DNA from: Paucimonas lemoignei
Lineage (GTDB): Bacteria > Pseudomonadota > Gammaproteobacteria > Pseudomonadales > Pseudomonadaceae
Direction of reading: 5' to 3'
Length of the DNA: 64,000 bases
Assembly (NCBI GenBank): GCA_900475325.1
Contig: LS483371.1
Location: 2,666,001-2,730,000, forward strand
In this document: in pieces, positions 48,146 through 56,819 of the stretch
How the letters are laid out: each line of letters begins with the position of its first letter
How positions within the stretch are numbered: the first letter of the stretch is position 1
The notes under the pieces: generated by a model
What the model saw: only the letters and a program-made list of their open reading frames with translations
Told to the model about the DNA's origin: nothing
The model's database searches: none
Position numbers and translations under genes: made by a program

Positions 48146-48767
48146 TGCAAGCTCGCCATTATCCGAAGCTTCAGTGCTGACACAGCCGACCTTTAACGAG
48201 GTCGTGACCCTGGTGATCAAGCACCGGATCCGCGCCGGCATGGAAGCGGATTATGAGGCCTGGTTACGTCGCATCGTTTCGATCGCTGGCAGCTATCCGG
48301 GACACCTGGGCGTTGACGTGATCCGCAGCAAATCCGCTGGCCTGCATCTGTTCACCTGTGTACTACGCTTTCGTTCCACCGACGCGATGCAGCGCTGGCT
48401 GGACTCGCAGCAGCGCCGCGAGTTGGTGGCGGAGGCCGCGCCCATGCTGGCCGACGGCGACCAGACCGAGGTCAATCCTCACAACGAGTTCTGGTTCACA
48501 CCGGGCTCGGAAGCGTCCGCGCCGCCGCCCCCGCGCTGGAAGCAGGCGTGCGTGACGTTTCTGGTGATCTGCCCACTGACACTGCTGATCCCGTTGTTGT
48601 GGAAACCGGTGTTCGCCCTGAGTCCAGTGCTTGCCAACTATGTAGTCAGTACCGCGCTGGTCACGGTCACCATCGTGCTGCTTGTCTGCTACCTGATGAT
48701 GCCCGCCGCAACCCGCCTGTTCGCACCCTGGCTGAACGCATCGCCCAGCCATGATCCTGTGGAGTGA
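48138..48767 (+). CDS. Antibiotic biosynthesis monooxygenase (ABM) domain protein with membrane tail
   Basis: A 209-residue protein. Residues about 20-110 form an ABM domain (VVTLVIKHRIRAGMEADYEAW, quoted in part, with the YPGHLGVDVI and HLFTCVLRFRS strands). The C-terminal part has two membrane helices (ACVTFLVICPLTLLIPLLW and YVVSTALVTVTIVLLVCYLM). Such domains bind small aromatic molecules and act as cofactor-free oxygenases. Anchoring to the membrane next to DoxX and an exported amidohydrolase suggests a joint pathway; the substrate is unknown. Confidence 0.88.
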   Translation: MSDASSPLSEASVLTQPTFNEVVTLVIKHRIRAGMEADYEAWLRRIVSIAGSYPGHLGVDVIRSKSAGLHLFTCVLRFRSTDAMQRWLDSQQRRELVAEAAPMLADGDQTEVNPHNEFWFTPGSEASAPPPPRWKQACVTFLVICPLTLLIPLLWKPVFALSPVLANYVVSTALVTVTIVLLVCYLMMPAATRLFAPWLNASPSHDPVE

Positions 48768-48770
48768 GCC

Positions 48771-50756
48771 ATGAATGACGACGACAAGAACACCGATCAA
48801 CAACGCCGCCGGTTTCTCGCCAAAGGCACGCTGCTCAGTGCGGCGGCAGCGATCCTTCCTTCTTTTCCCTTCGCTGGCTATGCCGGTGCCTCTCAATACT
48901 CTGCCGAAGGAACTGCAATGAATGTCGAACTGATTCTCTTCAATGGCCAGTTACACACGGTTGATCGTGAAAAGCCCCACGCCAGTGCCGTGGCCATCAG
49001 TGGTGGCCGCTTCGTCGCGGTGGGCAGCGACGCTGAAGTCATGGCCCTGCGTGGCAGCGGGACACAGGTCATCGACCTGAAAAAACGCACCGTCATCCCT
49101 GGCCTCAACGACTCGCACCTGCACCTGATTCGTGGCGGCCTGAACTACAACCTGGAACTGCGCTGGGAAGGCGTGCCGTCACTGGCTGACGCGTTGCGCA
49201 TGCTCAAGGATCAGGCCGACCGCACACCGACGCCTCAGTGGGTGCGTGTGGTCGGCGGCTGGAACGAGTTCCAGTTTGCCGAAAAACGCATGCCAACTCT
49301 GGAAGAACTCAACCAGGCCGCGCCGGACACCCCGGTATTCGTACTGCACTTGTATGACCGCGCCTTGCTCAATCGAGCGGCTCTGCGGGTTGCCGGTTAC
49401 ACCCGCAATACGCCGAACCCGCCGGGTGGCGAGATCGTGCGTGATTCCAATGGCGACCCGACCGGCATGCTGGTCGCCAAGCCCAACGCGATGATCCTGT
49501 ATTCGACCCTGGCCAAAGGACCGAAGCTGCCCCTGGAATATCAGGTCAACTCCACCCGCCAGTTCATGCGTGAACTGAACCGGCTGGGCGTCACCAGCGC
49601 CATCGACGCGGGCGGCGGTTTTCAGAATTACCCGGACGACTACGCGGTGATCGAGCAACTGGCCCGCGAGAAACAACTCACCGTGCGGATTGCCTACAAC
49701 CTGTTCACCCAGAAGCCCAAGGAAGAACTGGAAGACTTCAAGAACTGGACCAACACCGTCAAGTTGCATCAGGGCGATGACTTCCTGCGTCACAACGGCG
49801 CCGGGGAAATGCTGGCGTTTTCCGCCGCCGACTTCGAGGACTTCCTCGAGCCACGCCCGGATCTGCCCGCCGGTATGGAGCAGGATCTGGAACCGGTGGT
49901 GCGCCACCTCGTTGAGCATCGCTGGCCGTTCCGCCTGCACGCCACCTATGACGAATCCATCACCCGGATGCTGGATGTCTTCGAGAAGGTCAATCGCGAT
50001 ATCCCGTTCAACGGCCTGCCGTGGTTCTTCGACCACTGCGAGACCATCACGCCGAAAAACATCGAGCGGGTCAGGGCACTGGGCGGTGGTATCGCGATTC
50101 AGGACCGGATGGCGTTTCAGGGCGAGTATTTCGTTGAGCGCTACGGCGCCAAAGCGGCCGAATACACCCCGCCGATCAAGCGCATGCTGGCCGAAGGCGT
50201 GCCCGTTGGCGCAGGCACCGATGCCACCCGCGTCTCCAGTTACAACCCGTGGACTTCGCTGTACTGGATGGTCAGCGGCCGTACCGTTGGCGGCCTGGAG
50301 TTGTACCCCGAAGGCCTGTCCCGTGAGGTGGCCCTCGAGCTGTTCACCCACGGCAGCGCCTGGTTCTCATCCGAGCAGGGCAAGAAAGGCATGATCAAGG
50401 TCGGCCAGCTTGCTGACCTGGTGGCGCTCTCGGCTGACTACTTCAGCGTCGACGAGGAATCCATCAAGTGGATCGAGTCGGTGTTGACCGTGGTCGACGG
50501 CAAGGTGGTGTACGGCAGCGGTGACTTCGAAACCCTGGCGCCGCCACAGGTTCCGGTTCTGCCGGACTGGTCGCCAGTGGTGAAGGTGCCGGGGCACTGG
50601 CGTCCGAACTCGCCACTGGTGGCTCAGGTTCACCAGTGCGCCGGGCCGTGCACGGTGCACTCCCATAGCCATGAACGTGCGCGGCTTTCCAATGTTCCGG
50701 TCAGCGATTTCCAGGGTTTCTGGGGCGCGTTTGGCTGTTCCTGTTTCGCATTCTGA
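48771..50756 (+). CDS. Tat-exported YtcJ-like amidohydrolase
   Basis: The 661-residue protein begins with a twin-arginine signal (QQRRRFLAKGTLLSAAAAIL, residues about 10-30; cleavage likely after AGA near 43). The mature part is an amidohydrolase_3 (YtcJ) enzyme: metal ligands in IPGLNDSHLHLIRGG, then LHATYDES, FDHCETI and GAGTDATRV. It should hydrolyse C-N bonds of a small substrate in the periplasm. The C-terminus GAFGCSCFAF is unusual, with two close cysteines. It starts 3 bases after the monooxygenase gene. Confidence 0.92.
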   Translation: MNDDDKNTDQQRRRFLAKGTLLSAAAAILPSFPFAGYAGASQYSAEGTAMNVELILFNGQLHTVDREKPHASAVAISGGRFVAVGSDAEVMALRGSGTQVIDLKKRTVIPGLNDSHLHLIRGGLNYNLELRWEGVPSLADALRMLKDQADRTPTPQWVRVVGGWNEFQFAEKRMPTLEELNQAAPDTPVFVLHLYDRALLNRAALRVAGYTRNTPNPPGGEIVRDSNGDPTGMLVAKPNAMILYSTLAKGPKLPLEYQVNSTRQFMRELNRLGVTSAIDAGGGFQNYPDDYAVIEQLAREKQLTVRIAYNLFTQKPKEELEDFKNWTNTVKLHQGDDFLRHNGAGEMLAFSAADFEDFLEPRPDLPAGMEQDLEPVVRHLVEHRWPFRLHATYDESITRMLDVFEKVNRDIPFNGLPWFFDHCETITPKNIERVRALGGGIAIQDRMAFQGEYFVERYGAKAAEYTPPIKRMLAEGVPVGAGTDATRVSSYNPWTSLYWMVSGRTVGGLELYPEGLSREVALELFTHGSAWFSSEQGKKGMIKVGQLADLVALSADYFSVDEESIKWIESVLTVVDGKVVYGSGDFETLAPPQVPVLPDWSPVVKVPGHWRPNSPLVAQVHQCAGPCTVHSHSHERARLSNVPVSDFQGFWGAFGCSCFAF

Positions 50757-50809
50757 TGAGTTGCCCTCACGGCAATGATCACATTCTGAAAACCTGAAGG
50801 AGTTATCCC

Positions 50810-51439
50810 ATGAGTACTGCTACCCCTTGGAAACGCTTGAACAAAGACGACGCCGTTGTGCTGCTGGTGGATCACCAGACCGGTTTGATCTCGCTGGTGC
50901 AGGATTTCCAGCCTAACGAGTTCAAGAACAACGTGCTGGCCCTGGCGGACCTGGCCAAGTTCTTCAAACTGCCGACCATCCTGACCACCAGCTTCGAAAA
51001 CGGCCCGAACGGCCCGATGGTTCCAGAGTTGAAAGAGATGTTCCCGGACGCGCCGTACATTCCGCGTCCAGGCCAGATCAATGCCTGGGATAACGAAGAC
51101 TTCGTCAAGGCAGTTAAAGCGACCGGTCGCAAGCAGTTGATCATCGCGGGCGTAGTGACCGATGTCTGCGTGACGTTCCCGACCCTGTCGGCGCTGGCTG
51201 AAGGGTTTGAAGTGTTCGTGGTGACCGATGCTTCCGGCACCTTCAACGAAACCGTGCAACAGGCTGCCTGGGCCCGCATGAGCGCTGCCGGTGCGCAACT
51301 GGTCAACTGGTTCTCGGTAGCTTGCGAGCTGCAAGTTGACTGGCGCAACGACATGGAAGGCCTGGCGAACCTGCTGTCGCCGCGCATCCCTAACTACCGC
51401 AACCTGATGAACAGCTACACGGCACTGACTGCCAAGTAA
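50810..51439 (+). CDS. Isochorismatase-family hydrolase, YcaC-like
   Basis: A 209-residue cysteine hydrolase. The catalytic triad is seen as Asp in VVLLVDHQTGLI, Lys in the KAVKATGRKQLI region and Cys in GVVTDVCVTFPTLSAL. The LTTSFENGPNGP segment is typical of YcaC. E. coli YcaC is an octameric enzyme of unknown substrate. AAGGAG precedes the ATG. It closes the DoxX-monooxygenase-amidohydrolase group, ending at a strong terminator. Confidence 0.93.
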   Translation: MSTATPWKRLNKDDAVVLLVDHQTGLISLVQDFQPNEFKNNVLALADLAKFFKLPTILTTSFENGPNGPMVPELKEMFPDAPYIPRPGQINAWDNEDFVKAVKATGRKQLIIAGVVTDVCVTFPTLSALAEGFEVFVVTDASGTFNETVQQAAWARMSAAGAQLVNWFSVACELQVDWRNDMEGLANLLSPRIPNYRNLMNSYTALTAK

Positions 51440-51451
51440 GTTCTGCGCATT

Positions 51452-51493
51452 AAAAAAACGGCGCTCCGCCTGTTGGTGGTGCGCCGTTTTTTT
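51452..51493. terminator. Strong bidirectional terminator after the YcaC-like gene
   Basis: AAAAAAACGGCGC and GCGCCGTTTTTTT form a 13-bp stem with a loop of about 16 bases. It lies 13 bases after the stop codon. Confidence 0.9.
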
Positions 51494-51508
51494 AGTCTTT
51501 GATTTGTC

Positions 51509-51684
51509 TGTAGGAGCGAACTTGTTCGCGAGGCATTGGCGCCGCCAAAAGATAACCGTCGCGTGCTGAACCCTTCGTATCCGACCTCATGTGGGAGCGA
51601 ATTCATTCGCGAAGAGGCCATTACATCCGATGCATCTTCATCGGCCTTAATATTGCCTTCGCGAATGAATTCGCTCCCACAGGA
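51509..51684. repeat. Single REP plus a REPIN
   Basis: A lone arm TAGGAGCGAACTTGTTCGCG sits at about 51510-51530. A full REPIN with arms GGGAGCGAATTCATTCGCG and CGCGAATGAATTCGCTCCC spans about 51591-51682. They lie between the YcaC-like gene and the convergent MFS gene. Confidence 0.88.
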
Positions 51685-51710
51685 TGAGGCTAGCAGCGAG
51701 AGATTCCGTC

Positions 51711-52943
51711 TTACGGATTTATCGTCCGACGGCGCGCAACCACCCCAGCAACAAAGTCCGCCGCCAAGGCGACGGCAATGGCCGCTGCCGCAATCACAAA
51801 CAACATCACATGATGCCCGCCATTGGCATTGAAGATCATCGAATAGCCGTAGCCACCCAGCGCCTGGAACGTCGCGAAAGACACTGTCGCTCGGCTCCAC
51901 GCGGCTTGCTGCTGGTGATGGCCAGGGACCAATTCGTGGATTCGTGCCAGCGCAAGGGGCACGATGCCCGGTGGGAATGAGCCGATGACAATGGCCAGCA
52001 AGGCCAACACCGCAAAGTGGCTGGTGCTGCACAGCAATGCCACCGCCACGGCCTGAACGGCCAGCACCACCCGGATCGAGGTTCGGGCACCCAGTCGGTC
52101 AGCCAGCAGGCCATAGATGACCGGGCCAACGATGGCGCCGACGCCATACAGAATCCAGATCATCGCGCCAGCGTGGCTGCTCAGGCCCAGGCCGCGTGTC
52201 ACGTAGTCCACCAGAAAGACCATCGCCGGGACCAGGCCGGCGGCCATTAGCGCGTATTGGCCGAACAGCAGGTAAACCCCTGAGTTGAGCGGGGCGGGCG
52301 TCTGGTCGGCCTCCGCGGCTACCGGGTTTACCGCTGCACTGGCGCTCGCCGATGGCCAGCCGAAGGAGCTCATCACGGTCAATACCAGTGACACGATACC
52401 CAGCCCGATCCAGGCGTCCTGCAAACCAAGGGACAGCAGAAACGGCACCACCGTCCCGGAGCCTGCGATGCCCAGGCCCACACCGAGAAAGATGGCGCCA
52501 CTGGCCAACCCTTTGCGCGCGGCGGGTACGTGGGGAATGACGGTCGAGGCTACCAGGACCATGATCGCGCCTCCGGCGATCCCGGACAGCAGGCGCCAGG
52601 CGAAGAACCAGGTAATGGACAGCGGATAGGCGCAGGCAAAGAACGAGGCCGTGGCCACCAGCATCATCAGCCGCAAGGCATGGGCATTGCTCAGTCGGGC
52701 GGCGATTGGCCGACCGGCCAGGGCGCCAACCAGGTAGCCGATCAGGTTGGCCGCACTCAGGTAAATCACGTCCGAGGCAGAGAACCAGTGGGCTTCAATC
52801 AATGAGGGGATCAGGGGTGTGTAGGCAAAGCGCGCCAGGCCGATGCTCACCAGGCTGGCGCAAAGACCGGCCAGGATGTGCAGCCAGACGCTTTTGCTCT
52901 GGGAAGAGAGGCGTTGTGAATCAAGGGTGTCAGTGGTGACCAT
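51711..52943 (-). CDS. YbfB/YjiJ family MFS transporter
   Basis: Start at MVTTDTLDSQRLSSQSKS gives 410 residues with twelve hydrophobic segments; an ATG 33 codons upstream overlaps the divergent promoter and is less likely. LVSIGLARFAYTPLIPSLI at the start is the hallmark of the YbfB/YjiJ group (PF06779). LIGYLVGALAGRPIAARLSN is the loop 2-3 motif. Substrate unknown. Divergent from the LysR gene at 53079, a usual regulator-pump layout. Confidence 0.92.
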   Translation of the reverse strand: MVTTDTLDSQRLSSQSKSVWLHILAGLCASLVSIGLARFAYTPLIPSLIEAHWFSASDVIYLSAANLIGYLVGALAGRPIAARLSNAHALRLMMLVATASFFACAYPLSITWFFAWRLLSGIAGGAIMVLVASTVIPHVPAARKGLASGAIFLGVGLGIAGSGTVVPFLLSLGLQDAWIGLGIVSLVLTVMSSFGWPSASASAAVNPVAAEADQTPAPLNSGVYLLFGQYALMAAGLVPAMVFLVDYVTRGLGLSSHAGAMIWILYGVGAIVGPVIYGLLADRLGARTSIRVVLAVQAVAVALLCSTSHFAVLALLAIVIGSFPPGIVPLALARIHELVPGHHQQQAAWSRATVSFATFQALGGYGYSMIFNANGGHHVMLFVIAAAAIAVALAADFVAGVVARRRTINP

Positions 52944-53078
52944 GATGGAATGTCCCGTACCGAATCGATAAAGCACAACAAAGTGCTTGGCTGCAGCCAT
53001 GGTAGCGGCGATGATCGATGCAATCGTGCAGTGATTTCTCATCGTTCAGATGCAAAAGTGCATCAGTCTGGAGGTCCC

Positions 53079-53951
53079 GTGAATTGGGACGACACTCGAA
53101 TATTTCTAGCTGTCTGCCGCAAGGCCACGCTACGTGGTGCGGCTCGGGTCCTGAATGTCGATCAGGCAACGGTAGGGCGCAGAATCGCGGCGCTGGAAAA
53201 AGCCTTGGGCACCACGCTGTTCCTGCGGACCTCGGAAGGCTACGTGCTGACGGTAGCGGGGGAGGCCGCGCTCAAGTCCGCGGAAAAAATGGAGCGCTCG
53301 GCGTTGGAGTTGCAGCGTCAGATTCAGGGCCTGGATGATCGCCTCACCGGGGAAGTGCGCATCACCACCACGGACACGCTGGCCACCGATTTTCTGATCC
53401 CGGCTATTGCCAGTCTGCATCGGCAGCACCCGGACGTGAAAGTCCGGCTCGACACGTCCATCCAGATGTTGAGCCTGTCCAAGCGCGAAGCGGACATCGC
53501 GGTCAGGAACATCAAGCCGGACAATCCGGACCTGATCACGCGCTGCATCGCCCGTTTTCCGGTGGGCTTGTTCGCCTCGGCCGACTACGCCAGACGCCAC
53601 GGTGAGCCGGTGCCGGGCACGGCGTTTGCGGGCCATGATCTGATTATGTTCCAGCCCTATCTGGAGAATGGCCGAGAACCGACTATTGTTTCGGAGGCCA
53701 TAAGCCAGGGGCGGCTGGTGGCAACCGTCAATACCGGGTTGATGATGCGTCGCTCCATTGCTGCAGGTATTGGCATTGGCGAAGTGCCGGTGTTTCTGGG
53801 TGAAGCTGATGGCCTGAAGCGTTTATGGCCGGATCGACAGCGGCTGGGGACGTACGACATCTGGCTAGTGACTCACGAGGATCTGCGCCATACGGCGCGG
53901 GTCAGGGCGGTGATTGAAAAAATCGTCGAAGTGTTTGCGGCAGTGAGCTGA
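53079..53951 (+). CDS. LysR family transcriptional regulator (GTG start)
   Basis: The start is a GTG at 53079 with GGAGG 4 bases before it, giving VNWDDTRIFLAVCRKATLRG as N-terminus and 290 residues; upstream in-frame codons are not family-like. Helix-turn-helix: AARVLNVDQATVGRRIAALE. The effector domain starts LTGEVRITTTDTLATDFLIP. It is divergent from the YbfB-type MFS gene and probably controls it. Confidence 0.9.
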   Translation: MNWDDTRIFLAVCRKATLRGAARVLNVDQATVGRRIAALEKALGTTLFLRTSEGYVLTVAGEAALKSAEKMERSALELQRQIQGLDDRLTGEVRITTTDTLATDFLIPAIASLHRQHPDVKVRLDTSIQMLSLSKREADIAVRNIKPDNPDLITRCIARFPVGLFASADYARRHGEPVPGTAFAGHDLIMFQPYLENGREPTIVSEAISQGRLVATVNTGLMMRRSIAAGIGIGEVPVFLGEADGLKRLWPDRQRLGTYDIWLVTHEDLRHTARVRAVIEKIVEVFAAVS

Positions 53952-54146
53952 TTCTACTGAGTGTATGCCCAATTGTTTTTCCGACGAGACACACTCTTTT
54001 GCGTGGTTGTAACACGGTATTGGAGCACTATAAGCCTTGGCTCTCAGCATTCGGCAATGTGCCAGCAGCCTGCACTTGCATTTCGATGCAAACCGTAGAG
54101 AATCTCGCCATCACCAAGCTGGTACCCCGTTTATATCGATAGTGTG

Positions 54147-54163
54147 CCCCTGTTGGACAGGGG
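54147..54163 (+). promoter_or_regulatory. Leader hairpin with GGA loop before rsbR (candidate RsmA/CsrA site)
   Basis: CCCCTG-TTGGA-CAGGGG forms a 6-bp stem with GGA in a five-base loop, 29 bases upstream of the rsbR start. A second GGA lies in the ribosome site CAGGAG (54177-54182). Two GGA motifs, one looped and one at the ribosome site, is the pattern RsmA/CsrA binds. This is inference from pattern only. Confidence 0.45.
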
Positions 54164-54192
54164 TGCCGCAGTCGCTCAGGAGTTAAAACAAG

Positions 54193-55044
54193 ATGGCAGC
54201 CGTGCAGCAGAAAACCGTCGACGCAATCAAGACGTCCCAGCAGGAATTGACCTCCGCCTGGCTCTCGGCGCTGGAAGCCAGTGGCGCTACACGCAACATC
54301 AAAGAGGACGACCTCAGGCAGCAGGCCGCTGACTTCCTGCGTCTGGTGATCTCGGTCGCCGAAAAAGGCCGCCACCAGTCTCTGGCGGGTAGCGACTGGG
54401 ACGAAATCCGTCAGTTCCTCGAAAAGCTGTCGCAGAGCCGCGCGCTGATCGGTCAGGACTCCCAGCAGACCGCCAGCTTCGTGTTCTCGCTCAAAGGCCC
54501 CATCTTCAACCTGCTGCAGCGTGAGTACCAGGCTGACCCGGCTCTGTATGCCGAGCAGTTGCTGGAGCTGTCGGAACTGCTCGACGCCCTGGCGATGCAC
54601 ACCATCCGTACCTTCCAGAAGTCCCGGGAAAACGTGATCAAGCGTCAGCAGGAAGAATTGCTGGAGCTGTCGACACCCGTGGTCAAGCTGTGGGACGGCG
54701 TGCTGGCCCTGCCGATGATCGGCACCCTGGATTCCCAGCGTACCCAGGTGGTGATGGAGTCGCTGTTGCAGCGCATTGTCGATACCGGTTCGGAAATCGC
54801 CATCATCGACATCACCGGTGTGCCAACCGTGGACACCCTGGTCGCGCAGCACCTGCTCAAGACTGTCACCGCCATCCGCCTGATGGGTGCTGACTGCATC
54901 ATCAGCGGTGTGCGTCCTCAAATCGCCCAGACCATCGTTCACCTGGGGCTGGACCTGCAAGGTGTGGTCACCAAGGCCAACCTCGCCGATGCCCTGGCCC
55001 TGGCGCTGCGTCGCCTGGGAATGACTGTCACCAAGGCGGTATGA
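54193..55044 (+). CDS. RsbR-type stressosome protein (STAS domain)
   Basis: A 283-residue scaffold protein with an N-terminal helical, non-haem sensor domain (1-150), then a STAS domain (about 160-275; TPVVKLWDGVLALPMIGTLD, IIDITGVPTVDTLVAQHLL). Compared from memory with B. subtilis RsbRA (Thr171 and Thr205), the second phosphosite is kept as Thr215 in VDT while the first is Ser181 in GTLDS. Together with RsbS it should build the stressosome core. It is the first gene of the six-gene operon; the next gene starts 4 bases on. Confidence 0.92.
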   Translation: MAAVQQKTVDAIKTSQQELTSAWLSALEASGATRNIKEDDLRQQAADFLRLVISVAEKGRHQSLAGSDWDEIRQFLEKLSQSRALIGQDSQQTASFVFSLKGPIFNLLQREYQADPALYAEQLLELSELLDALAMHTIRTFQKSRENVIKRQQEELLELSTPVVKLWDGVLALPMIGTLDSQRTQVVMESLLQRIVDTGSEIAIIDITGVPTVDTLVAQHLLKTVTAIRLMGADCIISGVRPQIAQTIVHLGLDLQGVVTKANLADALALALRRLGMTVTKAV

Positions 55045-55048
55045 AGCC

Positions 55049-55411
55049 ATGGAACGTATTCCTATTCTGCAAATGGGCGCGTATCTGCTGGTGACCATTC
55101 AGGTCGACATGCACGATCAGCTGGCCCTCACCTTGCAGGATGATTTGTCCGAGCGGATCAGTAAAACCTCGGCACGGGGTGTTTTGATCGACATCTCGGC
55201 GCTGGACATCGTCGACTCGTTCGTGGGGCGCATGATCGGCACTATTTCCGGCCTGTCGCGCATCATGGACGCCGAAACCGTGCTGGTGGGCATGCAGCCT
55301 GCGGTGGCTATTACCCTGGTCGAACTGGGCATGACCCTGCCGGGCGTCAGTACTGCACTGAATGTCGAGCGCGGCATGAAACTACTGCAAGAGCGAGTGT
55401 CTGCCCAATGA
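55049..55411 (+). CDS. rsbS: RsbS-type stressosome protein
   Basis: The 120-residue protein is a bare STAS domain: IPILQMGAYLLVTIQVDMHD, GVLIDISALDIVDSFVGRMI and MQPAVAITLVELGMTLPGV. Ser57 in VDSF corresponds to the phosphorylated Ser59 of B. subtilis RsbS. It would hold RsbT in the stressosome until phosphorylated. It overlaps the rsbT start by four bases. Confidence 0.94.
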   Translation: MERIPILQMGAYLLVTIQVDMHDQLALTLQDDLSERISKTSARGVLIDISALDIVDSFVGRMIGTISGLSRIMDAETVLVGMQPAVAITLVELGMTLPGVSTALNVERGMKLLQERVSAQ

Positions 55412-55812
55412 CCGTGCGCAGCAGCGGCACGCAACCGGTGTTGATCGAACAGGACGTTGTCCTGGCGCGCCAGACTGCGCGCAAGCTGGCTCAGGAATGC
55501 GGCATGCGCCTGATCGACCTGACCAAAATGGTCACCGCCGTCAGTGAGCTGGCGCGTAACACCATGGTGTACGGCGGTGGCGGCGACATGGACTGGCAGA
55601 TTCTCGACGAAGACATGCGCGTCGGCTTGCGCATCACCTTTCGTGACGAGGGCCCCGGCATCCCCGATCTCAAACTGGCCATGACCGACGGCTGGACTTC
55701 CGGCAGCGGCATGGGCCTGGGGCTGACCGGCGCCAAGCGTCTGGTGGACGACTTCGAACTGGACACCGCGCCCGGGGCAGGTACGCGTATATCGATCACC
55801 CGATGGACGTGA
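55408..55812 (+). CDS. rsbT: RsbT-type serine/threonine kinase (switch protein)
   Basis: A 134-residue GHKL-fold kinase. The ATP-binding motifs are present: N-box AVSELARNTMVYG, G1 RDEGPGIPDL, G2 SGMGLGLTGAKRLV. In Gram-positive bacteria RsbT phosphorylates RsbR and RsbS, leaves the stressosome, and activates a downstream partner such as the RsbU phosphatase. No RsbU gene is here, so its partner may be one of the two kinases downstream. It overlaps the next gene by ten bases. Confidence 0.94.
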   Translation: MTVRSSGTQPVLIEQDVVLARQTARKLAQECGMRLIDLTKMVTAVSELARNTMVYGGGGDMDWQILDEDMRVGLRITFRDEGPGIPDLKLAMTDGWTSGSGMGLGLTGAKRLVDDFELDTAPGAGTRISITRWT

Positions 55813-56819
55813 ACCTGCGCGGCAACCTGACTCAAGTGTTATTGATCCAGGACAGCAGCCAGATCGGCCATGCCCGGCGCATGGCGCAACAACTGGCAGA
55901 GCACCTGGGGTTTGGTGAGACCGATGCCGGGCGAGTTGCGCTGGTCGCGACCGAACTGGCCAGCAATATCCTCAAGCACGCTGTCAGCGGTGAACTGCAC
56001 TTGCGCGTGTTCGCCACGGCGGCTTTCTCGGCTATAGAAATCATTGCCATCGACCGCGGGCCGGGTTTTGACCTGCATGCGTGCCTGCGCGACGGCTTCT
56101 CCACGGGCGGCACGCAGGGTATCGGCCTGGGCGCCATCGAGCGTCAGGCCGACGTGTTTGATGTCTACGTGGATGGGCGTGGCGCCGTGGTAATGGCACG
56201 CTTCTTTGCCCGCAATAGCCAGACAAAAGACTTGCGGATCGGCATCAGCCAGCACTCGCTGCATGACGATCCGGCCTGCGGCGATGTCTGGTCGTTGGCG
56301 ATTCAGGGTGATCGGATCAGTGCGCTGGTCATTGACGGCCTGGGGCATGGCGAGGAGGCCGAGCTGGCTGCCCGTGCAGGGGAGGTGGTGTTCCAGCGCC
56401 AGCCCTTTGATCACGCCGAGCACCTGCTCGATGACATGCACCATGCCATGAAGGGCACCCGTGGCGGTGCCGCCGCGCTGGTCAACTTCGATGCAGCCAG
56501 CGGTGGGCTACGCTTTGTCGGCATCGGCAACATTGGCGCGACGCTGGTCGACGGGGAGAAAACCCGTGGGCTGGCTTCACACCCGGGCATCGTCGGGCTG
56601 CAGTTCAGGAAGGCGCAAGCGTTCGAGCACAGCCAGGTCAATAGGCAGTTATTGGTGATGTTCAGCGATGGTCTGCAATCTCGGTGGAACCTGCGTGACT
56701 ATCCGGGTCTGATCTATCGTCACCCAGCGATCATTGCCGCGCTGCTGCACCGCGACTACTGCCGCGGACGCGATGATGTCACAGTCCTAGTCCTTGCCAT
56801 GGAGGCTTTCAATGCCTGA
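55803..56819 (+). CDS. Fusion of RsbW/T-like ATPase and PP2C phosphatase (RsbX position)
   Basis: The 338-residue protein has an N-terminal anti-sigma-factor-like ATPase domain (about 1-140; VALVATELASNILKHAV as N-box, IDRGPGFDL, GTQGIGLGAIERQ) and a C-terminal PP2C/SpoIIE-type phosphatase domain (about 145-335; DVWSLAIQGDRISALVIDGL with metal Asp, LLVMFSDGLQSRW, GRDDVTVLVL). The phosphatase would reset RsbR/RsbS as RsbX does. The ATPase half gives it a second switch. It overlaps the neighbour genes on both sides (10 and 8 bases). Confidence 0.92.
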   Translation: MDVNLRGNLTQVLLIQDSSQIGHARRMAQQLAEHLGFGETDAGRVALVATELASNILKHAVSGELHLRVFATAAFSAIEIIAIDRGPGFDLHACLRDGFSTGGTQGIGLGAIERQADVFDVYVDGRGAVVMARFFARNSQTKDLRIGISQHSLHDDPACGDVWSLAIQGDRISALVIDGLGHGEEAELAARAGEVVFQRQPFDHAEHLLDDMHHAMKGTRGGAAALVNFDAASGGLRFVGIGNIGATLVDGEKTRGLASHPGIVGLQFRKAQAFEHSQVNRQLLVMFSDGLQSRWNLRDYPGLIYRHPAIIAALLHRDYCRGRDDVTVLVLAMEAFNA

